NCBI RefSeq assembly: GCF_015690355.1
Contig: NZ_JADPRT010000008.1
Coordinates: forward strand, 76,908 to 140,907
Length of the DNA: 64,000 nucleotides
Reading direction: 5' to 3'
DNA from: Streptacidiphilus fuscans
GTDB taxonomy: Bacteria; Actinomycetota; Actinomycetes; Streptomycetales; Streptomycetaceae
Shown: positions 44,422-53,742 of the stretch, in pieces
Layout: every line of letters begins with the position of its first letter
Position numbering within the stretch: the stretch's first letter is position 1
Translations under genes and position numbers: made by a program
The notes under the pieces: generated by a model
Database searches by the model: none
What the model saw: only the letters and a program-made list of their open reading frames with translations
Told to the model about the DNA's origin: nothing

Positions 44422-45372
44422 TCAGTTCTTCTTCCCGGCGTGAGCGGACGAGGTCCCGGACGGGGCGGGCGCGGACGGAGTCGGCGCGCTCGGGGTCGGC
44501 GCGGGCGGGGCCTGCTTGGGCGGCAGCACCGCGTAGCGCGGGTCGGTGGCGGGCGGCTGGACCACGACGCCGACCAGGTCGAGCGTGGTGAAGCTGACGA
44601 ACGGCTGGACCAGCAGGGTCTTGGTCAACTCGCCCGGGGTGTTGACGATCTGGGTGACCTTCCCGACCGGGACGCCCGGCACGAAGGGCTTGTCGTCCTC
44701 CGAGCCGAAGGTGACCAGCCGGTCGCCGACCTTGACGTCGGCCTGGCCGTTGAGCAGCTCGACGCGCATCGGCGCGTCGCCCTCGCCGGTGGCGAAGCCG
44801 ACCTCGCCGCTGCCCTCCATCCGGGTGCCGACGGTGAAGCGCGGGTCGTCGGCCAGCAGCACGGTGGACGTGGTGGGCGCGACGGTGGTGACCCGGCCGA
44901 CCAGGCCGTCGCCGTCGATGACGGTCATGTCGCGCTGGATGCCGTCGTTGCTGCCGATGTCGATGGTGATGGTCCAGGAGAAGTCCTGGCTCGCTCCTAT
45001 GGCGACGACCTGGGCGGCCTTGATGGTGTACTGGCCGGCCCCGGCCTCGCCGAGCAGCTTGGTCATCTCGCCGTTGCGGCCCTTGACCTCGTCGGACGAG
45101 GTCAGCTGCTGCTTGAGCAGCTGGTTCTGCTGCTCGAGCGCGCGGATCCGGTCGCCCTGGCTGCCGGAGTCGCGCAGCGAGTGGAGACCGTCGGCGATCG
45201 GCCGGACCAGCCCGGAGACGCCGCTCTCGACCGGCCCGAAGACCGACGCCGCGGCGGAACGCGGACCGTTCAGCGGTGAGGCGTCACCGCCGCGGATGTC
45301 CACGGTGATCAGTGCGAAGCTGACCGCCACCAGCAGGATCAGCAGAAGCCGGCTCTCTCGTGTGTCCCTCAC
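44422..45372 (-). CDS. mreC: Rod shape-determining protein MreC
   Basis: A 316-aa bitopic protein with an N-terminal membrane helix (LLLILLVAVSFALITVD), a coiled coil (RIRALEQQNQLLKQQLTS, about residues 75-95) and the beta-rich MreC domain (VAIGASQDFSWTITIDIGSN; GLVGRVTTV). A Pro/Ala/Ser tail with PTPSAP repeats ends it. It starts at GTG 45372. MreC positions PBPs around MreB. Confidence 0.96.
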   Translation of the reverse strand: MRDTRESRLLLILLVAVSFALITVDIRGGDASPLNGPRSAAASVFGPVESGVSGLVRPIADGLHSLRDSGSQGDRIRALEQQNQLLKQQLTSSDEVKGRNGEMTKLLGEAGAGQYTIKAAQVVAIGASQDFSWTITIDIGSNDGIQRDMTVIDGDGLVGRVTTVAPTTSTVLLADDPRFTVGTRMEGSGEVGFATGEGDAPMRVELLNGQADVKVGDRLVTFGSEDDKPFVPGVPVGKVTQIVNTPGELTKTLLVQPFVSFTTLDLVGVVVQPPATDPRYAVLPPKQAPPAPTPSAPTPSAPAPSGTSSAHAGKKN

Positions 45373-45462
45373 GACTCTCGGCAGGGCCCTTCAGTTCATC
45401 GTGCACAGCGATGGTGTTGGAGCGTGGAACGGGCGCGGGTTGCCGGCGAAGCCGACGGACCG

Positions 45463-46500
45463 TCAGCGACGCGGCTGGGCGTCCAGGACCTGCTGGAGCG
45501 CCTCGAACTCCTCGACGCACTTGCCGGAACCGAGCGCGACGGAGTCGAGCGGGTTCTCCGCGATGAGCACCGGCATGCCGGTCTCACGGCGCAGCCGCTC
45601 GTCCAAGCTGCGCAGCAGCGCGCCGCCCCCAGTGAGAACGATGCCGCGGTCCATGATGTCACCGGCGAGTTCCGGCGGGCACTGATCCAGGGTCGTCTTG
45701 ACGGCGTCGATGATGGTGGAGACCGGCTCCTCGATCGCCTCGCGCACCTCGGCGGCCGAGATCACCACGGTCTTGGGGAGCCCGCTGACCAGGTCGCGGC
45801 CGCGGATCTCGCTGTGCTCCTCCTTGTCCCCCTCGACGGGGTAGGCGGAGCCGATGGTCATCTTGATCTGCTCGGCGGAGCGCTCACCCAGCAGGAGCGA
45901 GTACTCCTTCTTGATGTGCTGGATGATCGCGTTGTCCAGCTCGTCACCGGCCACCCGGATGGACTGCGCGGTGACAATGCCGCCGAGCGAGATGACGGCG
46001 ACCTCGGTGGTGCCGCCGCCGATGTCGACGACCATGTTGCCGGTGGCCTCGTGGACCGGCAGCCCCGCGCCGATCGCCGCCGCCATCGGCTCCTCGATGA
46101 TGTGCACCTGGCGCGCGCCGGCCTGGGCCGACGCCTCGATCACGGCACGGCGCTCGACCCCGGTGATGCCGCTGGGCACGCAGACCACCACCCGCGGACG
46201 GGCCAGGTAGCGGCGGCGGTGGATCTTCAGGATGAAGTACCGCAGCATCCGCTCGGTGATCTCGAAGTCGGCGATGACGCCGTCCTTGAGCGGGCGGATG
46301 GCCACGATGTTGCCGGGCGTGCGCCCGATCATCTTCTTGGCCTCGGCGCCGACGGCGAGGATCCCACCGGTGTTGGTGTTGACCGCCACCACCGACGGTT
46401 CGTTGAGGACGATCCCTCGACCCCTGACGTACACCAGCGTGTTGGCCGTGCCGAGGTCGACAGCCATGTCACGACCAATGAACGACATGTTGTTCGCCAT
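45463..46500 (-). CDS. mreB: Actin-like rod/spore-shape protein MreB
   Basis: A 345-aa bacterial actin. The ATP-binding motifs are VDLGTANTLVYV (phosphate 1), VVDIGGGTTEVAVIS (phosphate 2) and GIVLTGGGALLRSLD (adenosine). It is the first gene of mreB-mreC-mreD-pbp2-rodA. In streptomycetes MreB acts in spore-wall assembly. Its promoter should lie in the 318-bp gap upstream. Confidence 0.97.
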   Translation of the reverse strand: MANNMSFIGRDMAVDLGTANTLVYVRGRGIVLNEPSVVAVNTNTGGILAVGAEAKKMIGRTPGNIVAIRPLKDGVIADFEITERMLRYFILKIHRRRYLARPRVVVCVPSGITGVERRAVIEASAQAGARQVHIIEEPMAAAIGAGLPVHEATGNMVVDIGGGTTEVAVISLGGIVTAQSIRVAGDELDNAIIQHIKKEYSLLLGERSAEQIKMTIGSAYPVEGDKEEHSEIRGRDLVSGLPKTVVISAAEVREAIEEPVSTIIDAVKTTLDQCPPELAGDIMDRGIVLTGGGALLRSLDERLRRETGMPVLIAENPLDSVALGSGKCVEEFEALQQVLDAQPRR

Positions 46501-46818
46501 GGGGATGAGGGGCCTTCCCGAGCTCGCGGATGAGGGGGCGACGGCGGCACATGGCCGGGCGGATACGCCGACTCACGGGCCATCAGCTGGTGGAACTGCT
46601 GCCTGCGTTATGTCTGCTGCTGCGACCATGAACGAAGCTGCCGTCGAGCAGTCACCATGGTAGCGACGGGACCTTTGTCGCCATTGTCCGTGCAGACGAT
46701 CGGATATCCCGCCATTGGGACGCCGTGTGTCGAGGTTCGGTTCCGTATGGCCCAAGGGAGTGCCGTACAGAACCGGTGAAGAAGGTGTGTGGGGGGGAAC
46801 GCCGGATCCGACCGGTGC
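46501..46818 (-). other. Gap between ndk and mreB
   Basis: No gene is seen in these 318 bp. A stem at 46739-46751 with 46762-46774 (11 Watson-Crick pairs, one G-T, one mismatch, 10-nt loop) is probably the ndk terminator. The mreB promoter must lie between that stem and 46500, but no convincing -35/-10 pair stands out. Confidence 0.5.
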
Positions 46819-47241
46819 TCAGGCGTGTCGCGGGAAGAAGATCTTGATCTCGCGCTCGGCGGAGTTCTCCGAGTCGGAGGCGTGGATCAGGTTCTCGCGG
46901 GTGATGGTCGCGAAGTCGCCCCGGATGGTGCCCGGGCCGGCCTCCAGCGGGTTGGTCTTGCCGGCCAGCAGCCGGATGCCCTCGATGACGCTCTCGCCCT
47001 CGACGATCATCGCGACGGACGGGCCGGACGACATGAACTCCATCAGCGGCGCATAGAACGGCTTGCCGACGTGCTCGGCGTAGTGCTGCTCCAGGGTGGC
47101 GGTGTCCAGGGTGCGCAGCTCCATGGCCGCGATCCGCCAGTTCGCCTTGCGCTCGATCCGGGAGACGATCTCGCCGACCAGGCCACGGGCAACGGCGTCG
47201 GGCTTGAGCAGAACCAGGGTGCGCTGGGACGACGAGGACAT
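46819..47241 (-). CDS. ndk: Nucleoside diphosphate kinase
   Basis: A 140-aa enzyme that balances NTP and dNTP pools. It begins MSSSSQRTLVLLKPDAVARG. The phospho-accepting histidine lies in ENLIHASDS near residue 117, and GTIRGDFA is present. The ATG at 47241 is chosen over longer in-frame starts because the family begins here. It follows the DUF4233 gene. Confidence 0.97.
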   Translation of the reverse strand: MSSSSQRTLVLLKPDAVARGLVGEIVSRIERKANWRIAAMELRTLDTATLEQHYAEHVGKPFYAPLMEFMSSGPSVAMIVEGESVIEGIRLLAGKTNPLEAGPGTIRGDFATITRENLIHASDSENSAEREIKIFFPRHA

Positions 47242-47439
47242 GGGGGACGGCTCCCTGCGTTGCGATGTGATGATCGACACGAACACTACCCGAGCGGTGT
47301 GTGATCTTCCGCAGCGGGACTGCCTGGTTCCGAGGCTGGGCCAGCGCGGAGGTGCTGCCGGGGGCAGCCGCCGGAAATTCACCCGGCCGAGTGGCCGGAC
47401 GGACTGCGGGTGGGGCCGAACGCGGGGACGTGCTAGACG

Positions 47440-47799
47440 CTAGACGCTGGGCGCGGGCTCCGCGACGGCGGCTGCCGCCGCGCGGGCGGCCTTGATCGTG
47501 TCGATCTTCCGGCCGTAGTGCACCGAGCACCACCACAGCCCGGCGAAGATCACGCCGAGCGCGTACATCATCCCGACGATCGCCCCACTGGCGATCAGCG
47601 CGATCTGCAGCGCCCACCCGACCGTCACCGCGCCCTTGCGGTTCAGCACCCCGCAGAGCAGGACGCAGAGCGCCATGGCCGCGCCGGACACCGCCCACAG
47701 CGTGCTGCCGGACACGTCCGACAGATGCATGGCGACGAGCGCGGCGAAGCCGATGACCATGGCTTCGCTGATGAGTGTCGTGGAGCAGAGCGTACGCAC
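47440..47799 (-). CDS. DUF4233 membrane protein
   Basis: A 119-aa protein from the GTG at 47799 with four membrane segments (EAMVIGFAALVAMHLSDV; AVSGAAMALCVLLCGVL; WALQIALIASGAIVGMM; YALGVIFAGLWWCSVHYG). DUF4233 genes regularly lie next to folC in actinobacteria; function is unknown. Here a repeat element separates it from folC. Confidence 0.9.
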   Translation of the reverse strand: MRTLCSTTLISEAMVIGFAALVAMHLSDVSGSTLWAVSGAAMALCVLLCGVLNRKGAVTVGWALQIALIASGAIVGMMYALGVIFAGLWWCSVHYGRKIDTIKAARAAAAAVAEPAPSV

Positions 47800-47849
47800 G
47801 GCGCAAGCTTAATCCGCTGCGCGGAGCGTCTTGCAGGCGGGGACCTCAG

Positions 47850-47982
47850 GTTGCACTACCTAAGGGGCGCGGGGAACTGCGCGACAAGCCACCCGCGCAG
47901 GTAGAGCCCCGAACGCGCAGGGCCATCCGCACATCAGTGGTTACTCGCGCAGTTCCCCGCGCCCCTGAGGTCAGTGCAACTA
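47850..47982. repeat. Intergenic inverted-repeat element, copy 4
   Basis: The left arm GTTGCACTACCTAAGGGGCG and right arm CCCCTGAGGTCAGTGCAACTA enclose the inner GGGGAACTGCGCGA pair. The centre contains GCAGGGCCATCCGCAC, inverted relative to copies 2 and 5. The right end supplies the folC stop codon TAG (47980-47982). It probably ends the folC transcript. Confidence 0.85.
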
Positions 47983-49317
47983 CTTGCCGAGAAGCAGCCG
48001 GGCCTCGCCGATGGTGATGATGGAGCCGGTGATGAGGACGCCCGCGCCGCCGAGGTCGCCCTCCTCCTCAGCGAGGGTCACCGCAGCGTCGATCGCGTCG
48101 TCGAGGCGGCGTTCGACGTGGACGCGGTCGGGGCCGAAGACCTCGACGGCCAACTCGGCGAGGCTGTCGACGTCCAGCGCGCGCTGGGTCGAGTTCTGGG
48201 TGACCACGATCTCCGCCAGGACCGGCTCCAGCGCTTCGAGGACGCCGGTGACGTCCTTGTCGCCGCTCGGCGAGAAGACGCCGACCAGGCGGGTGAAGGC
48301 GAAGGCCTCGCCGATCGCCTCGGCGGTGGACCGGGCTCCGGCCGGGTTGTGCGCGGCGTCCAGGACGATCGTCGGGCTGCGGCGGACGACCTCCAGGCGG
48401 CCCGGCGAGCTGACGCCGGCGAACGCGGCGCGGACCTTGTCGATGTCGAGCGGCTGGTCGTGCGCCGCGCCGACGCCGAAGAAGCCCTCGACCGCCGCCA
48501 GCGCCAGCGCGGCGTTCTGCGCCTGGTGCGCACCGTGGAGGGGGAGGAAGATCTCCTCGTACTCGTGCCCGGAGATCCCGCGGAGCGTGACCAGCTGTCC
48601 GCCGACCGCGACGTCACGCCGCAGCACGCCGAACTCCATGCCCTCGCGGGCGACCGTCGCGTCGATCTCGACCGCCCGACGGAGGATCACCTCGGCGGCG
48701 TCCAGCGGCTGCTGGGCGACGACGGCGAGGCCGCCCTTCTTGATGATCCCGGACTTCTCCCCCGCGATCAGCGCGGTGGTGTCGCCGAGGCGGTCGGTGT
48801 GGTCGAGGGCGATCGGGGTGATCACCGAGACGACCGCGTCGATCACGTTGGTCGCGTCCCAGGTACCCCCTATCCCGACCTCGACGATCGCGACGTCCAC
48901 CGGGGCGTCCGCGAAGCAGGCGTACGCCATCGCAGTGACGACCTCGAAGAAGGACATCGGGTTGGGCTGCTGCGCGTCGACCATGGCGACGTACGGCTTG
49001 ATGTCCTCGTACGTCTGGACGAACAGCTCAGGGCTGATCGACTCGCCGTCGAGGGAGATGCGCTCGGTGATCGACTCGACGTGCGGGCTGGTGTAGCGGC
49101 CGGTGCGCAGCTCGAACGTACGCAGCAGCTGCTCGATCATGCGAGCGGTACTGGTCTTGCCATTGGTACCGGTGATGTGGATGGACGGATAGGACCGCTG
49201 AGGCTGGCCCAGGATGTCCATCAGTGCCTTGATCCGCTCCAGGGAGGGGTCGATCTTGGTCTCCGGCCACTTGGCCACCAGTTCCGCGGTTACCGCGGTC
49301 AGCTCAGTGTCGCTCAC
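47980..49317 (-). CDS. folC: Folylpolyglutamate synthase / dihydrofolate synthase
   Basis: A Mur-ligase-family enzyme of 445 aa that adds glutamate to folates. The ATP loop is HITGTNGKTSTARM near residue 50, with GIGGTWDATNVID and LDAAHNPAGA further on. The GTG at 49317 is preferred: the family starts near there (SDTELTAVTAEL), and a TACACT box ends 7 nt before it, which would give a leaderless transcript. A longer frame to 49446 overlaps the divergent MFS gene. Confidence 0.94.
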   Translation of the reverse strand: MSDTELTAVTAELVAKWPETKIDPSLERIKALMDILGQPQRSYPSIHITGTNGKTSTARMIEQLLRTFELRTGRYTSPHVESITERISLDGESISPELFVQTYEDIKPYVAMVDAQQPNPMSFFEVVTAMAYACFADAPVDVAIVEVGIGGTWDATNVIDAVVSVITPIALDHTDRLGDTTALIAGEKSGIIKKGGLAVVAQQPLDAAEVILRRAVEIDATVAREGMEFGVLRRDVAVGGQLVTLRGISGHEYEEIFLPLHGAHQAQNAALALAAVEGFFGVGAAHDQPLDIDKVRAAFAGVSSPGRLEVVRRSPTIVLDAAHNPAGARSTAEAIGEAFAFTRLVGVFSPSGDKDVTGVLEALEPVLAEIVVTQNSTQRALDVDSLAELAVEVFGPDRVHVERRLDDAIDAAVTLAEEEGDLGGAGVLITGSIITIGEARLLLGK

Positions 49318-49426
49318 GGGCGCAAGTGTACGGAGCGAACGAAGGACCGTGAGCAAGCCCACCTTCGGCGAACGAAGGACCTTGGTCCCTAGGCGATTGA
49401 TGATTGTCTTATGCAAAGTGGGCCAG

Positions 49427-50806
49427 ATGTCCACAGTCATCGACAACGCACCGTATACGGCATTTCACCGGCGTCTTGCGCTGGCCTGCTCCGGCGGGCC
49501 ACTGCTGGACGGCTACATCCTCAGCATCGTCGGCGTCGCCGTCACCGGCATGCAGCCCGAGCTCGGGCTCAGCACGGCGGCCGTCAGCCTGATCGGGGCC
49601 TCCGCCCTGATCGGGATGTTCGTGGGGGGCGCAGTCTTCGGGGTACTGACGGACAAGATCGGCCGCGAGGTGATGTACACGGCCGACCTGTTGGTGATGG
49701 TCGCCTGCTCCGTGGCCTCGTTCTGGGCCGACCAGGTCTGGCTCATCGTCGCGCTCCGCTTCGTGCTGGGCATGGCGGTCGCGGCCGACTATCCGATCGC
49801 CACGTCGCTCCTCGCGGAGTGGCTGCCCATCAAGGAACGCGGAAGGCTGCTCGGCAAGCAGATCGTCGCCTGGTACGCGGGCTCCGTGCTCGCCTACGTC
49901 GTCGGCTACCTCTTCCTCCAGTTCGGCGGCAACGGCAGCTGGCGCTGGATGCTGGCGAGCTCGGCGGTCCTCTGCCTCTTCTTCCTGGTCATCCGGCGCG
50001 GCTCGCCCGAGTCCCCCCTCTGGCTGGCCCAGCACGGGCGCGGCGAGGAGGCGGTCGCCGTGGTCCGCAAGCACCTCGGCCGCGAGGTCACCGTCGCCGA
50101 GCTGACGTCCGGTGGAACGGACGAGGCGACGGGCGGCGAGCAGATGGGCGCGGGCTCGCTGCGGGTCCTGTTCAGCCCCGCGTACCGTCGGCGGACGCTC
50201 TTCTGCGGCCTGTTCTTCCTGTGCCAGGTGGCCCCGCTCTTCGCGATGCTGACCTTCGGCCCGGCCATCCTGGGCTCGTTCGGCCTGCCCGGCGGCACCG
50301 TGATGGACACCCTCGGCACCGGGCTGATCAGCCTGGTCTTCCTGGTCGGCTGCTACCCGGCGCTGCGCGCCATCGACACGCGTGGGCGCCGTCCCACGAT
50401 CATCCTGTCCTTCGCGCTGATGATCGTCCCGCTGGTCTTCCTGGGCGTCTGGCCCACGGCCCCGGCGGCGCTGGCGCTGATCGCGCTGTGCGCGTACGCG
50501 TTCCTCTGCGGCGGCCCGAACGTGCTGGACTGGACGTATCCGAACGAGCTGTTCCCCACTCAGGTGCGGGCGACGGCGGTCGGTTTCGCGACGTCGGTCA
50601 GCCGCGTCGGCGCTGCGGTGGGCACGTACCTGCTCCCGCTCTCCCTCAGCGGGCTGGGCATCGGCCCGACCATGCTGATGGCTGCGGCGTTGACTGCCGT
50701 CGGCCTGCTGGTCTGCGTCCTCTGGGCGGAGGAGACCAAGGGCGTCGGCCTCCAGACCTCCTCTCAGACGCCTGCCCCGTCTGAGCCGGAACTCATCCAC
50801 GCCTGA
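49427..50806 (+). CDS. MFS transporter (sugar/metabolite:H+ symporter type)
   Basis: A 459-aa protein with 12 predicted membrane helices. The MFS signature is GVLTDKIGREVMYT between helices 2 and 3, and its repeat is RAIDTRGRRPTIIL. DGYILSIVGVAVTG at the start and WTYPNELFPTQVRATAVG towards the end resemble the sugar and aromatic-acid symporter branch. The central loop (about residues 210-240) is acidic. The ATG at 49427 is taken; one ten codons upstream is possible. The substrate is unknown. Confidence 0.9.
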   Translation: MSTVIDNAPYTAFHRRLALACSGGPLLDGYILSIVGVAVTGMQPELGLSTAAVSLIGASALIGMFVGGAVFGVLTDKIGREVMYTADLLVMVACSVASFWADQVWLIVALRFVLGMAVAADYPIATSLLAEWLPIKERGRLLGKQIVAWYAGSVLAYVVGYLFLQFGGNGSWRWMLASSAVLCLFFLVIRRGSPESPLWLAQHGRGEEAVAVVRKHLGREVTVAELTSGGTDEATGGEQMGAGSLRVLFSPAYRRRTLFCGLFFLCQVAPLFAMLTFGPAILGSFGLPGGTVMDTLGTGLISLVFLVGCYPALRAIDTRGRRPTIILSFALMIVPLVFLGVWPTAPAALALIALCAYAFLCGGPNVLDWTYPNELFPTQVRATAVGFATSVSRVGAAVGTYLLPLSLSGLGIGPTMLMAAALTAVGLLVCVLWAEETKGVGLQTSSQTPAPSEPELIHA

Positions 50807-50810
50807 CAGG

Positions 50811-50983
50811 TAGTTGCAACACGTAGGGGCGCGGGGATTCTGCAGGCGAGCAGCCATGCACAACAGGGGCGCGGGGAACTGCGCGAGCAACCAACCTGTG
50901 CGGATGGCCCTGCTCGCTGAGCGACTCACCACACACGGTGGCTTGTCGCGCAGTTCCCCGCGCCCCTTGCGTGCTGCAACTAG
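50811..50983. repeat. Intergenic inverted-repeat element, copy 5 (composite)
   Basis: It starts TAGTTGCAACACGTAGGGGC 4 nt after the MFS stop and ends GCCCCTTGCGTGCTGCAACTAG 14 nt before the valS stop. It contains two left arms (50823 and again near 50865) for one right arm, so one copy seems inserted or duplicated inside another. The centre has GTGCGGATGGCCCTGCTCG. It lies between convergent genes and should act as a two-way terminator. Confidence 0.85.
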
Positions 50984-50997
50984 CTGTGGGAGCGAAA

Positions 50998-53634
50998 TCA
51001 GCCCTTGGGCAACGCAGCGATCTGCGCCGTGAGGCGCTCGATGTCTTCGCCGGCCTTGGTGAGGCGACCACGGATCTTGTCGACCGCCGCCGGGGCCGCC
51101 TTCGCCACGAACGCCTCGTTCGACAGCTTCGCGGTCGCCTGCGCCAGCTCCTTCTCCGCTGCGGCGAGGTCCTTGCCGAGCCGCTTGCGCTCCGCCTCGA
51201 CGTCGATCGCACCCGAGAGGTCCAGCGCCACCGTCGCGCCCGCGATCGGGAGCGTGGCCGTCGCGTGGAAGCCCTCGTCCGCCGGGGTGAGGCGGGCCAG
51301 CGACCGCAGCGCGCCCTCGTGGGCGACCAGCGGGGTGCCCGCCAGCTCCAGCTGGGCGGCGACCTTCTGGCCCGGCTTGAGGCCCTGGTCGGCGCGGAAG
51401 CGGCGGACCTCGGTGATGACCTGCTGGAGCAGCTCGATCTCCTTCTCCGCCTCCGTGTCACGGAAACCGCTGTCGGACGGCCACTCCGCGACGACCACGG
51501 ACTCGCCGCCCGTCAGCGTCGTCCAGAGCGCCTCCGTCACGAACGGCGTGATCGGGTGGAGCAGACGCAGCGTCACGTCCAGCACCTCGCCCAGCACGCG
51601 ACGCGTGACCTCCGCCGCCGGACCGCCCTCGGCCAGCGTGGACTTGGTCAGCTCGACGTACCAGTCGAAGACCTCGTCCCAGGCGAAGTGGAACAGTGCG
51701 TCCGTCAACTTGGCGAACTGGTAGTCGTCGTAGAGCGCGTCCACCTCGGCGACGGTGGAGTTGAGCCGCGACAGGATCCAGCGGTCCGCCGCGCTCAGCT
51801 GCTCCGCGGCCGGGAGCGGGCCCTCGACCGTCGCGCCGTTCATCAGCGCGAAGCGGGTGGCGTTCCAGACCTTGTTGCAGAAGTTGCGCGAGCCCTGGAC
51901 CCAGTCCTCACCGATCGGCACGTCCGTGCCGGGGTTGGCGCCACGCGCGAGCGTGAAGCGGAGCGCGTCCGCGCCGTAGGCGTCCATCCAGTCCAGCGGG
52001 TTGACCGCGTTGCCGAAGGACTTCGACATCTTCTTGCCGAACTGGTCGCGGACCATGCCGTGCAGGGCGATGGTGTGGAACGGCGGGGTGCCGTCCATCG
52101 CGTAGAGGCCGAACATCATCATCCGGGCGACCCAGAAGAAGAGGATGTCGTACCCGGTGACCAGCACGGACGTCGGGAAGAACTTCTCCAGCGACGGGGT
52201 CTGCTCGGGCCAGCCCAGCGTGGAGAACGGCCACAGGCCGGAGGAGAACCAGGTGTCGAGGACGTCGGTGTCCTGGTGCCAGCCCTCGCCCGTGGGCGCC
52301 TCGTCGTTCGGTCCGACGCAGACGACCTCGCCGTTCGGGCCGTACCAGACCGGGATCCGGTGGCCCCACCACAGCTGGCGCGAGATGCACCAGTCGTGCA
52401 GGTTGTCGACCCACGCGAAGTAGCGGGACTCCATCTCCTTCGGGTGGATCTGGACGCTGCCGTCGCGGACCGCGTCACCCGCAGCCTTGGCCAGCGGGGC
52501 GACCTTGACCCACCACTGCATCGACAGGCGCGGCTCGATGGTGGTCTTGCAGCGCGAGCAGTGGCCGACGCTGTGGGTGTAGGGGCGCTTCTCGGCGACG
52601 ATCCGGCCGTCGGCGCGCAGCGCGCCGACGATCGCGGAGCGGGCCTCGAAGCGGTCCAGGCCGAGGAACGGGCCGTGGGCCGTGATCACGCCGTGCTCGT
52701 CGAGGACGGCGATGGACGGCAGGCCGTGGCGCTGGCCGATCTCGAAGTCGTTCGGGTCGTGCGCGGGCGTCACCTTGACGGCGCCGGTGCCGAACTCCGG
52801 GTCGACGTGGGCGTCGGCGACGATCGGGATCCGACGGCCCGTCAGCGGCAGCTCGATCTCGGTGCCGACCAGGTGCTTGTAGCGCTCGTCGTCCGGGTGG
52901 ACGGCCACGGCGGTGTCGCCCAGCATCGTCTCGGCACGCGTCGTCGCGACGACGATGGCGTTGTCGCCCTCGCCGTAGCGGATGGAGACGAGCTCGCCGT
53001 CGTCCTCCTGGTACTCCACCTCGATGTCCGAGATCGCGGTGAGGCAGCGCGGGCACCAGTTGATGATGCGCTCGGCGCGGTAGATCAGCTCGTCGTCGTA
53101 GAGCCGCTTGAAGATGGTCTGGACGGCCTGGGAGAGGCCCTCGTCCATGGTGAACCGCTCACGCGACCAGTCCACGCCGTCGCCGAGGCGGCGCATCTGA
53201 CCGCTGATCTGGCCGCCGGACTCGGCCTTCCACTGCCAGACGCGGTCGACGAAGGCCTCCCGGCCCAGGTCGTGGCGGGACTTGCCCTCCTTGGCGAGCT
53301 CGCGCTCGACCACGTTCTGGGTGGCGATGCCGGCGTGGTCCATGCCCGGCTGCCAGAGCACCTCGTAGCCCTGCATCCGCTTACGGCGGGTCAGCGAGTC
53401 GATGATGGTGTGCTCGAAGGCGTGGCCCAGGTGCAGTGAGCCCGTCACGTTCGGGGGCGGGATGACGATGGTGTACGGCGGCTTCTCGCTCTTCTCGTCC
53501 GCCGCGAAGTAACCGCGCTCTACCCAGCGCTCGTAGAGCGGCCCCTCTACCTCGGCCGGCGTGTACTGCGTCGGCAACGTTTCGAGGGCGCTTTCGTCCC
53601 CGGTCTGGGCGGGGCGCTGGTTCATGTCGGTCAC
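50998..53634 (-). CDS. valS: Valyl-tRNA synthetase
   Basis: An 878-aa class I synthetase charging tRNA-Val. The HIGH motif is in PPPNVTGSLHLGHAFEHT near residue 65 (HLGH), and KMSKS is in QFGKKMSKSFGN near residue 535. The editing domain lies between them, and a C-terminal coiled-coil arm ends it (EAERKRLGKDLAAAEKELAQ). A TAAACT box ends 7 nt before the GTG at 53634 and no ribosome binding site is seen, suggesting a leaderless mRNA; an ATG three codons in is the alternative. No Val-rich leader was found. Confidence 0.97.
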   Translation of the reverse strand: MTDMNQRPAQTGDESALETLPTQYTPAEVEGPLYERWVERGYFAADEKSEKPPYTIVIPPPNVTGSLHLGHAFEHTIIDSLTRRKRMQGYEVLWQPGMDHAGIATQNVVERELAKEGKSRHDLGREAFVDRVWQWKAESGGQISGQMRRLGDGVDWSRERFTMDEGLSQAVQTIFKRLYDDELIYRAERIINWCPRCLTAISDIEVEYQEDDGELVSIRYGEGDNAIVVATTRAETMLGDTAVAVHPDDERYKHLVGTEIELPLTGRRIPIVADAHVDPEFGTGAVKVTPAHDPNDFEIGQRHGLPSIAVLDEHGVITAHGPFLGLDRFEARSAIVGALRADGRIVAEKRPYTHSVGHCSRCKTTIEPRLSMQWWVKVAPLAKAAGDAVRDGSVQIHPKEMESRYFAWVDNLHDWCISRQLWWGHRIPVWYGPNGEVVCVGPNDEAPTGEGWHQDTDVLDTWFSSGLWPFSTLGWPEQTPSLEKFFPTSVLVTGYDILFFWVARMMMFGLYAMDGTPPFHTIALHGMVRDQFGKKMSKSFGNAVNPLDWMDAYGADALRFTLARGANPGTDVPIGEDWVQGSRNFCNKVWNATRFALMNGATVEGPLPAAEQLSAADRWILSRLNSTVAEVDALYDDYQFAKLTDALFHFAWDEVFDWYVELTKSTLAEGGPAAEVTRRVLGEVLDVTLRLLHPITPFVTEALWTTLTGGESVVVAEWPSDSGFRDTEAEKEIELLQQVITEVRRFRADQGLKPGQKVAAQLELAGTPLVAHEGALRSLARLTPADEGFHATATLPIAGATVALDLSGAIDVEAERKRLGKDLAAAEKELAQATAKLSNEAFVAKAAPAAVDKIRGRLTKAGEDIERLTAQIAALPKG

Positions 53635-53742
53635 GACGGCAAGTTTAGGGGGCTGCCGACATGGTCACGAACCGCTTGCACTGGGCACCCGAATCGGAAA
53701 AGCGGATGGACAAGATCCAGCCAGCTGGTCCGATAATCCTCC

